In this document: positions 7,626 to 13,322 of the stretch, in pieces
How positions within the stretch are numbered: the first letter of the stretch is position 1
How the letters are laid out: each line of letters starts with the position of its first letter
From: Hyphomicrobiales bacterium
GTDB taxonomy: Bacteria > Pseudomonadota > Alphaproteobacteria > Rhizobiales > Kaistiaceae
Direction: 5' to 3'
Length of the DNA: 13,322 nt
NCBI GenBank assembly: GCA_017305815.1
Contig: JAFKJZ010000163.1
Location: 1 to 13,322 of the forward strand
The notes under the pieces: model-generated
What the model was told of the DNA's origin: nothing
The model's database searches: none
Seen by the model: the letters and a program-made list of their open reading frames with translations, nothing else
Program-made: the position numbers and the translations under genes

Positions 7626-8001
7626 GACCCTTGTTGTCGACGATCCCAACCTCGTGGCCGAGGTGACGGCGATCTTCCAGGCCTATGAGAAGGCGCTACT
7701 GGAGAACGACGGGGCGACGCTCGACGCGATGTTCCTGCATTCGGAACGCACCATCCGCTACGGCGTCGCCGAGGTGCAACACGGCATCGACGAGGTTCGG
7801 CAGTTCCGCGCCGTGCAGAAACCTTTCGAGCGCACGCTGTCGAATACCGTCATCACCACCTATGGCAACGACGTCGCCATCGCCTCGACGCTTTTCCACC
7901 GTCCCGATTTCCCCGGCCAGGTCGGCCGCCAGATGCAGACCTGGATCCGGACCGAGGACGGCTGGAAGGTCGCGGCGGCGCATGTCAGCATGATGGGCTG
8001 A
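7618..8001 (+). CDS. AtzH/HpxZ-like NTF2-fold protein (DUF3225)
   Basis: This 127-residue protein belongs to the DUF3225 family within the NTF2/SnoaL superfamily. Members include AtzH of the Pseudomonas ADP cyanuric acid operon, proposed to convert 1,3-dicarboxyurea to allophanate, and HpxZ of oxalurate catabolism. Tyr23 and Arg47 have the same spacing as Tyr22 and Arg46, reported as needed for AtzH function. Other typical segments are [26 protein letters not shown] and the C-terminal [22 protein letters not shown]. The ATG at 7618 is chosen because AGGAG at 7604-7608 is nine bases upstream; a TTG at 7600 in frame is less likely. It is the last gene of the operon. The usual partners AtzG and AtzE are not in the window. 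Family confident; the reaction here is inferred. Confidence 0.87.
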   Translation: MAETLVVDDPNLVAEVTAIFQAYEKALLENDGATLDAMFLHSERTIRYGVAEVQHGIDEVRQFRAVQKPFERTLSNTVITTYGNDVAIASTLFHRPDFPGQVGRQMQTWIRTEDGWKVAAAHVSMMG

Positions 8002-8019
8002 CGGCGCCGGCCCCCTTCC

Positions 8020-10698
8020 TCAATCCACCCCGAGCAGGCTGACCTTGCGGGCGACCGAGACGGCGAGGCTGCGGCGCCCGACGCCGAGCTTGGCGTAAAG
8101 GTTCTTCAGGTGGAACTTCACCGTGGCCTCGGTCAGGCCGAGGTCGCGGGCTATCTCCTTGTTGGTGGCGTCCCGGGCCAGGAATTCCAGCATCTCGGAT
8201 TCGCGCGCCGTCAGAAGGTCGGTGCCGACGCGCGGCTGGTTCGGATTGACCTGATGCAGCGCCCCGGCGATCCGGCTGACGAACTCGGCCGTCTTCGGGC
8301 TGAAGGTCGAGAGGCCGAAGCGGCGCACGATACCCCGCACGGCCTGCGAAAGCGGCTGGCCCTCGTCGAGGAAGATCTGCAGGCTGTCCTGCGGTTGCGC
8401 CATGGCGATCGAGCGCTGCAAGGCAGCCAGCGCATCCTCCATCCGGCCCGCCGCCCAGTAGGCCTCGATGGAGACGACGGACGCGGCCAACTGGTGGCTT
8501 CCGTGATCGCGCCCCGCCGCCCGCTCGACCAGCATTTCCAGCCGGCCGATGGCCGCGTCGGGTTGGCCAGTGCGGGCCAGCAGCCGCGCCTGCACGATCG
8601 AGGCGTCGCCCCATTCGCGCCAGGTCGGCCAGAGCACGGTCTCGTCCAAAGCCGGCATGTCGGAAATGACCTGCGCTGCCGCTTCGAGCAGTCCGGCGCG
8701 GGTGAGCAGTTCGACGCGAAGAATGCGCACGGCAAGGCGCAGCCGCGACAGATCGCGCTCGATTGCCACTTCCTCGGCGCGGTCTATGACGCCGAGCGCC
8801 GCCTCGATGCCCATCAGCCCCATCTGCGCCCGGGCGAGGATGCCATAGCCGCGCACGAACAGGTCGACCCAGCCCTCGCCGCGGGCGACGAAGGGCATGC
8901 CCTCGCGCAGCATCCTCTCGGCCTCACGCACCTCCGACTGCTGGTAGAGCGCCTCCGCCATCGGGATATGGGCGATGGCGAGCAGGTTGCGGTCGCTCCA
9001 TTGCGTGCGCTGCGCCAGTTCCTCCGCCTCGCGCGCCAGCATCAGCGCCGCCGACGGCCGCCCGGTCAGCAGCGTGACCAGGCTCAGATGGATCAGCATG
9101 AAGATCTGCGGATAGGCTGCCCGCTCCTCCCGGTAGCAGGCGAGCGAGCGCAGCGCGTTGGTGCGGGCGCGGTCGAGATCGCCCCGGCGCGTATAGGCGA
9201 TGCAGAGGTGATTGTAGAGCCAGCCGCGATCCCAGGTATCCTTCGGCCCGAGCCGGCCGAGCAGGCGTTCCAGCGCCTCGATCTGCTCGTCCTCGAAGTG
9301 GCAATCCTCGTAGATGTCGATCATCCCCTCGATATGGCCGAACTCCAGTTCGCCATCGGGAGGGACCAGCCCCAGCTCATCGATCTCGCCGGAATCGCGC
9401 AGGTCGTCGACGATCTCGCGGGCCGAGCGGATACGGCCGCGCTTGCCGAGCACGAGGGCGTAGATCAGCTTCAGGCTCGGCGAGCGGTAGATGTCGCCGG
9501 CCGGGATGTTCTCGATCAGCCGCTCCAGCACGGAATGGCCGGCGCGCAGGAAGATGTTGACGCCGCCAGCCCGGCGGATCGTCTCGGCGGCAAGCGCGAA
9601 ATCGCCGGCGAGCGACGCGTGCGTCACGGCCTTTTCGAGATGATCGCGGGCGGCGAACCAGCTCGCGGCCTTCGAATGCAGGGCCAGCACGCGCTCGGAA
9701 GGATGCAGTTGCAGCTGTGACGAGAAGGCCGCGCGCAGCACCGGATGCAGGCGGAACCATCCGGGACGCTGGTCGACCGGCACGATGATCGGCGCGAAAT
9801 CCTCGAGATCGCGCACCGAACGCTGCTCGACGGCGACGCCGGCCAGATGCGAGGCGAGATCGAGCGGAAAATCGGCGAGGATCGAGCAGACTGTCAGCGC
9901 CTCGCGCATGTCGCGCGGAATGCGCGGAACGATCTCTTCCGACATGAAATCGCGAAACGTGCGGTGCGTGCCGTCCAGCAGCTCGGCGCGGTCGCGCGCA
10001 TCATCGGTCGTGCCGAGAAGCGGTACGGCGAGTTGCACCAGCGCCGGCCAGCCGCCGGTCAGTTCGGCGAAGGCATCGAGCTCGTTGGCCGCCATGCGCT
10101 TGCCGAGCAGGCGGCGCATTTCGGTACGCGTGAAGGCGAGATCGCCGGAAAGCAGCTCGGTCAGGAAGCCGCGCAGGCGAAAGCGCGAGAGCGGAATATC
10201 GGGACGGCTGTTCGAGGCGATGACGAGGCGGACATTGTCGGGTAGATGGCGGAACAGCACCGAGCAGCACGCAAAGAAGGCCTCGCCGGCGGCGGACTGG
10301 AACTCATCGAGGAAGAGGACGAAGCGCTCGCCGCTTTCGGCGAGGCGCGCCAGAAGGCGCTGCGCCGAAGCCTCGATGTCGCGATCGATGGCGGGACGTG
10401 GCTGCAGCCCGAAGGCGGCGGCGATTCCGTCGAGAAACATGGCCGGGTTGGCATCGACCGCCGACACCGTCAGCCAACCGAAGCGGTCGCCCGGCTCGGG
10501 CAGGATCTCGTAGGCGGCGGCGAGCAGTTCCGTCTTGCCGAAGCCGGACGGCGCCTGCAGCACGACGACCTGCCCGGCAATGCCGTTGCGGATGCAGTCG
10601 ATCAGGAACGGGCGTTCGATCGCGTCGGCGAAACGGCGCGGCACAGTGGTGCGGCGCCGCGCCTCTGCGGGATGGTTGACGACAGATGCAACCGTCAT
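8020..10698 (-). CDS. LuxR-family ATP-dependent transcriptional regulator (MalT-like, large)
   Basis: This cytoplasmic transcription regulator of about 892 residues has MalT/AcoK-type architecture. An N-terminal STAND P-loop domain carries Walker A APSGFGKT (residues 49-56) and Walker B FVLFLDE (126-132). A long helical, TPR-like middle follows (about 330-800). A C-terminal LuxR helix-turn-helix lies at about 827-892 (LTARESEMLEFLARDATNKE, then TVKFHLKNLYAKLGV). In this class an inducer and ATP drive multimerisation and DNA binding; the inducer here is unknown. The ATG at 10698 places Walker A at a normal position and leaves a leader of about 55 bases after the proposed promoter. An in-frame GTG at 10743 would add 15 residues but lies in a hairpin only about 10 bases from the predicted transcript start. 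Neither has a clear Shine-Dalgarno. It lies directly downstream of the DUF917 genes and converges with the AtzH-like gene, so it may control either group. Confidence 0.88.
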   Translation of the reverse strand: MTVASVVNHPAEARRRTTVPRRFADAIERPFLIDCIRNGIAGQVVVLQAPSGFGKTELLAAAYEILPEPGDRFGWLTVSAVDANPAMFLDGIAAAFGLQPRPAIDRDIEASAQRLLARLAESGERFVLFLDEFQSAAGEAFFACCSVLFRHLPDNVRLVIASNSRPDIPLSRFRLRGFLTELLSGDLAFTRTEMRRLLGKRMAANELDAFAELTGGWPALVQLAVPLLGTTDDARDRAELLDGTHRTFRDFMSEEIVPRIPRDMREALTVCSILADFPLDLASHLAGVAVEQRSVRDLEDFAPIIVPVDQRPGWFRLHPVLRAAFSSQLQLHPSERVLALHSKAASWFAARDHLEKAVTHASLAGDFALAAETIRRAGGVNIFLRAGHSVLERLIENIPAGDIYRSPSLKLIYALVLGKRGRIRSAREIVDDLRDSGEIDELGLVPPDGELEFGHIEGMIDIYEDCHFEDEQIEALERLLGRLGPKDTWDRGWLYNHLCIAYTRRGDLDRARTNALRSLACYREERAAYPQIFMLIHLSLVTLLTGRPSAALMLAREAEELAQRTQWSDRNLLAIAHIPMAEALYQQSEVREAERMLREGMPFVARGEGWVDLFVRGYGILARAQMGLMGIEAALGVIDRAEEVAIERDLSRLRLAVRILRVELLTRAGLLEAAAQVISDMPALDETVLWPTWREWGDASIVQARLLARTGQPDAAIGRLEMLVERAAGRDHGSHQLAASVVSIEAYWAAGRMEDALAALQRSIAMAQPQDSLQIFLDEGQPLSQAVRGIVRRFGLSTFSPKTAEFVSRIAGALHQVNPNQPRVGTDLLTARESEMLEFLARDATNKEIARDLGLTEATVKFHLKNLYAKLGVGRRSLAVSVARKVSLLGVD

Positions 10699-10723
10699 TG
10701 GATCCGGATCGGCGTATCGATCA

Positions 10724-10742
10724 TGCCTCTGGAACAGAGGCA
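10724..10742. repeat. Perfect 8-base inverted repeat in the regulator leader
   Basis: TGCCTCTG-GAA-CAGAGGCA is a perfect dyad with a three-base centre. It lies between the putative -10 box at 10760-10765 and the ATG at 10698. It could be an operator for autoregulation or form a leader RNA hairpin. A further CCAGAGG copy at 10785-10791, inverted relative to CCTCTGG at 10726-10732, lies on the other side of the -10 box. Confidence 0.5.
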
Positions 10743-10759
10743 CGCCCTATGCGGATCCG

Positions 10760-10765
10760 AGTATA
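10760..10765 (-). promoter_or_regulatory. Possible sigma-70-type -10 box for the LuxR regulator gene
   Basis: On the minus strand the hexamer TATACT (five of six bases of TATAAT) stands out in GC-rich surroundings, in the gap between the DUF917 gene and the regulator. The best -35 candidate, TGGTGA 16 bases upstream, is weak (three of six), so activation may be needed. The predicted start near 10753 would give a leader of about 55 bases to the ATG at 10698. It suggests the regulator can be transcribed apart from the upstream genes. Confidence 0.35.
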
Positions 10766-10792
10766 ACGGCCGATCCCGATTTCACCAGAGGT

Positions 10793-11884
10793 TCAAGCTT
10801 CCAGCCCCAGACCCGTGTATTCGTGCTTGAGGCCAAACGCCTTCGGGCCGAAGACGGCAAGCGCCTCGGGCGTCCGCATGATCGGCGGCACGCGCACGGC
10901 GAGGATATTGACGCGCTGGCCGTAGCGCAGCCGCTCGGTCAGGATCGGCTCGGCGGTATCGACGTCGAGCAGACAGATCAGGTCCGGAACGATCGCCAGC
11001 ACGTCCTCGCCCTGCTCCACCACCAGATTCTCGTTCTGGATGCGGATCTGCATCGGCGTGCCGCCGCCGAAGGGCTCGATCGTCGCGATGCCGACCGACC
11101 AGCCATTCTCCATCCGCCGCGACACGTCGGTGATCTTGCCGGAGCCGACGATGCGCGCCTCCTCGTAATGCGTGGTGGCGAAGAAATCGATCAGCGCCTG
11201 GATCATGTCCTGATGGTTCTCGCGCGCCTCGCGCAGCGTGCGGCCGATGCCGATCGCGAGCGACACGGTGCCGGGAACCGAGACACGCCGGGCGGTGGCG
11301 CCGTCCATGCCGTAGTTGGCGATATAGGCCTGGCCGCCCATGCGGATGGTGATGCCGCGGGCGATCCACTCGGCCTTGGCGGCCGAGCTCGTCTGGATGA
11401 TGCCGGTATTGCCCTGTTCGTCGGCGATCGCGACCGGCGAGGCCGGCACGCCATAGACGTTGAAGGTTTCCATCTCGAGCTGCGGGAAGGCGCGGCCCAT
11501 GCCGTCGGCATCGACCAGCGGCAGGCCGCGCTTGGCGGCGATCATGACGGGAATGGTCGAATTGACGCCGCCGGCCTCGAACGGCATCACCGCCTCGACC
11601 TTGCTGCCGGTGTGGGCCTCGTAGGTGTCGAAGGCGAGGCCCATCTCGTCGCCGCTGGCGATCTTCTCGATCAGGATGGTCGGCGCGCCCATGGCGCCGC
11701 AGGTCAGCACGCGGACCGCGTCCGGCACCTCGTCAAGCGACAGCAGCCGCACAGGCCCGTGCTCCTCGATCGCCGCGCGGGCGAACAGCTTGCCGATATA
11801 GGGGTCGCCACCGCCACCCGTGCCGAGCACGGCGGCACCGAGCGCCAGGTCTTCCAGGTCGTCGAGCGTGATGTGGGTGATCAT
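10793..11884 (-). CDS. DUF917-family protein (S-methyl-thiohydantoin desulfurase-like), second of tandem pair
   Basis: This 363-residue protein spans the whole DUF917 family (PF06032 and its C-terminal partner), which is linked to hydantoin-type compounds and commonly sits next to hydantoinase/oxoprolinase genes. Visible features are the N-terminal GTGGGGDPYIG glycine loop (about residues 21-31), GAPTILIEK, NSTIP, VDADGMGRAFPQLEMETFNV in the centre, and IQNENL, IVPDLI, LRYGQRVN and IMRTPEAL near the C-terminus. Much of this is shared with the protein encoded just upstream, so the two are paralogues and may form a hetero-oligomer. Its start codon lies one base after the upstream stop (TGAGATG), which implies translational coupling. 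The exact reaction cannot be told from sequence. A desulfurase or ring-processing role in hydantoin metabolism is the best family-based guess. Confidence 0.86.
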   Translation of the reverse strand: MITHITLDDLEDLALGAAVLGTGGGGDPYIGKLFARAAIEEHGPVRLLSLDEVPDAVRVLTCGAMGAPTILIEKIASGDEMGLAFDTYEAHTGSKVEAVMPFEAGGVNSTIPVMIAAKRGLPLVDADGMGRAFPQLEMETFNVYGVPASPVAIADEQGNTGIIQTSSAAKAEWIARGITIRMGGQAYIANYGMDGATARRVSVPGTVSLAIGIGRTLREARENHQDMIQALIDFFATTHYEEARIVGSGKITDVSRRMENGWSVGIATIEPFGGGTPMQIRIQNENLVVEQGEDVLAIVPDLICLLDVDTAEPILTERLRYGQRVNILAVRVPPIMRTPEALAVFGPKAFGLKHEYTGLGLEA

Positions 11885-11885
11885 C

Positions 11886-12974
11886 TCAGGCCATTGTCTC
11901 GATGGGGGTGAAGGGGTGATCGAGGCCGAAGCAGCGGGGACCGAAGACGTCGAGCGCTTCCGGCGTGCGCATGATCGCGGGCACGGCGACGGCGACCACG
12001 GTGACGCGCTGGCCGTAGCGCAGCTGCTCGGTCGTGATCGGCTCGGCGCTTTCGCTATCCATGATGCAGATCAGGTCCGGCACGATCGCCCTGACCTCGC
12101 CATTGACGCGGGCGATCAGGTTCTCGTTCTGGATCTCGATCTCCATCGTGCCGACCCAGGGGCCGAGGCCGTCGATGCGTGCCCGACCGATCGAGAAGCC
12201 GTTGCGGGTCTCTCGCTGCACGTCGACCAGCTTGCCGGTGAAGATGATGCGCGCATGGTTGTAGAGCGTCTGCGGCATCAGGTTCAGCAGGGCGTCGAAC
12301 GGGCTCTGGTGGCTGGCCTTGGCCTCGCGCAGGCAGCGACCGATGCGCATGGCGAGCGTCATCGTGTTGGGCACGGCCGTGCGCTTCACGTCGGCGCCCG
12401 ACATCGAATATTCCGCAATATAGGCGCAGCCGCCCATGCGGATCGCCACCATGCGCGACAGCCACTCCATGCTCTTGTTGTCGGTCGCCATCAGCAGGGT
12501 GGAGTCGTTGTCCTCGTCCGTCACATACATCGGGCTGCCCGAGACGCCGTAGACGCCGAAGGTTTCCATCTGCAGTTCCGGGAAGGCGCGGCCCATGCCG
12601 TCGGCATCGACGATCGGGATGCCGAGGCGCGCGCCGACGACAAGCGGGATGGTCGAGTTGATGCCCCCGATCTCGATCGGCATCGTGGCGAACGCCTTGC
12701 GGCCGAGATGCTTCTCGAGCTGCCGGAAGGAGGTGATCGCCTCCTCGCCGCTCGGCAGCTTCTCAATCAGCACGGTCGGCGCGCCCATCATGGCGGTCGG
12801 GATGACCAGCGCCTCGTCCGGGACGTCGGTCGGGTCGATCAGGTCGACCGTCAGCCCCTCGTCCAGGCAGCGCTGCACCATGAGGCGGCCGACATAGGGA
12901 TTGCCACCGCCGCCAGTGCCGAGGAAGGCGGCGCCGACCGCGAGGTCGTGGAGGTCTTCGGAGGTGAGCTTCAT
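11886..12974 (-). CDS. DUF917-family protein (S-methyl-thiohydantoin desulfurase-like), first of tandem pair
   Basis: This 362-residue protein of the DUF917 family has the same length and layout as the next gene product. It has GTGGGGNPYVG (about residues 20-30), MGAPTVLIEK, NSTIP, VDADGMGRAFPELQMETFGV, IRMGGCAYIAEY, IQNENL, IVPDLI, LRYGQRV and IMRTPEALDVFGP. The two proteins agree in roughly half of their positions by eye, with the strongest match in the central VDADGMGRAFP segment and the C-terminus. Differences such as GHxx versus PTAM before GAPT and a longer loop near residue 80 argue against a recent duplication. The start is eight bases downstream of the hydantoinase-type stop, so these genes are surely co-transcribed. 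The role is inferred from the family: processing of hydantoin or thiohydantoin-like compounds together with the neighbouring hydantoinase. Confidence 0.86.
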   Translation of the reverse strand: MKLTSEDLHDLAVGAAFLGTGGGGNPYVGRLMVQRCLDEGLTVDLIDPTDVPDEALVIPTAMMGAPTVLIEKLPSGEEAITSFRQLEKHLGRKAFATMPIEIGGINSTIPLVVGARLGIPIVDADGMGRAFPELQMETFGVYGVSGSPMYVTDEDNDSTLLMATDNKSMEWLSRMVAIRMGGCAYIAEYSMSGADVKRTAVPNTMTLAMRIGRCLREAKASHQSPFDALLNLMPQTLYNHARIIFTGKLVDVQRETRNGFSIGRARIDGLGPWVGTMEIEIQNENLIARVNGEVRAIVPDLICIMDSESAEPITTEQLRYGQRVTVVAVAVPAIMRTPEALDVFGPRCFGLDHPFTPIETMA

Positions 12975-12981
12975 GGCGGGC

Positions 12982-13322
12982 TCAATCCATCACCAGGTCG
13001 CCGACCGCCTTGACGCGGATGCGCGTGGCGCTTCCCGGCAGGTAGGCGAGCGGGACTTCCTCGATGTCGACGATCTTGACCGAGTCCGGATCGGCGCCGG
13101 CCTTGGTCGAGCGCTCCGTCGCCTCGGCCTTGGCGCCGGCGAGCACGATGTCGCGCGAGGTGCCTTCGAGCGAGAAGATGCGGTCGATCTCGCCGCCGAC
13201 CTGGGCGATCGCCGCGCCGATGGCGTTGGCGACGGAGGCGTTCTCCGGCCGGATCACCTTCGAAGCCGAGGGCAGGTCGCGCGAGACGAGAATGGAGCCG
13301 CCGCCGACGAGGATGACCGGCA
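12982..13322 (-). CDS. Hydantoinase/oxoprolinase-family protein, C-terminal fragment (cut by window edge)
   Basis: Only the last 113 residues are visible; the frame stays open to the window edge at 13322, so the N-terminal part lies outside. The fragment begins with PVILVGGGSILVSRDLP, the typical ASKHA-fold GGG segment of hydantoinase/oxoprolinase (HyuA) proteins, followed by ASVANAIGAAIAQVGGEIDR, also conserved in this family. Such enzymes perform ATP-dependent opening of lactam or hydantoin rings; they usually exceed 500 residues. The stop is seven bases before the first DUF917 start. A HyuA-like gene followed by DUF917 genes is a recurring arrangement. The substrate cannot be read from this fragment. 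Confidence 0.85.
   Translation of the reverse strand, partial: PVILVGGGSILVSRDLPSASKVIRPENASVANAIGAAIAQVGGEIDRIFSLEGTSRDIVLAGAKAEATERSTKAGADPDSVKIVDIEEVPLAYLPGSATRIRVKAVGDLVMD

Noticed and set aside
1..13322. tRNA, rRNA, CRISPR arrays, insertion sequences or prophage genes
   Set aside because: None was seen on either strand: no repeat-spacer pattern, no transposase or integrase motif, and almost all bases are accounted for by metabolic, transport and regulatory genes.

Overview
The window (13,322 bases, GC-rich, with strong G/C bias at third codon positions) looks like the chromosome of a soil or plant-associated alphaproteobacterium, most likely of the order Hyphomicrobiales (Rhizobiales). 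The best support for this is a protein that closely resembles the Rhizobium biuret hydrolase BiuH. There is no RNA gene, CRISPR array or mobile element. Coding density is very high.

Layout. Bases 1-1150 (+) hold the C-terminal part of an allophanate hydrolase (AtzF type), cut by the window edge. Bases 1151-1382 are a regulatory gap with a textbook sigma-54 (-24/-12) promoter and, about 134 bases upstream of its predicted start point, a dyad that could be an NtrC-type enhancer site. From 1383 to 8001 (+) runs a tight seven-gene operon: Tat-exported BMP-family solute-binding protein, two membrane permeases, biuret amidohydrolase, double-NBD ABC ATPase, a second isochorismatase-like cysteine hydrolase, and an AtzH/HpxZ-like NTF2-fold protein (DUF3225). 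A strong GC hairpin and a possible 15-codon leader ORF separate the binding-protein gene from the permeases.

On the minus strand, reading from 13322 down to 8020, come the C-terminus of a hydantoinase/oxoprolinase-family protein, two tandem DUF917 (S-methyl-thiohydantoin desulfurase-like) paralogues, and a large MalT-type LuxR regulator with an N-terminal P-loop ATPase domain. The two groups converge, with only 18 bases between them.

How the genes may work together (inference). The plus-strand operon looks like a nitrogen-scavenging module. The ABC transporter would import a small urea polymer or ureide. The second cysteine hydrolase may open triuret or a similar compound to carboxybiuret. 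BiuH deaminates biuret to allophanate. The AtzH-like protein, with an AtzE/AtzG pair that would have to lie outside the window, could channel carboxybiuret through dicarboxyurea to allophanate. Allophanate hydrolase then releases ammonia and CO2. The sigma-54 promoter fits induction under nitrogen limitation. The minus-strand hydantoin-type genes and the LuxR regulator suggest that cyclic ureides or hydantoins are handled at the same locus.
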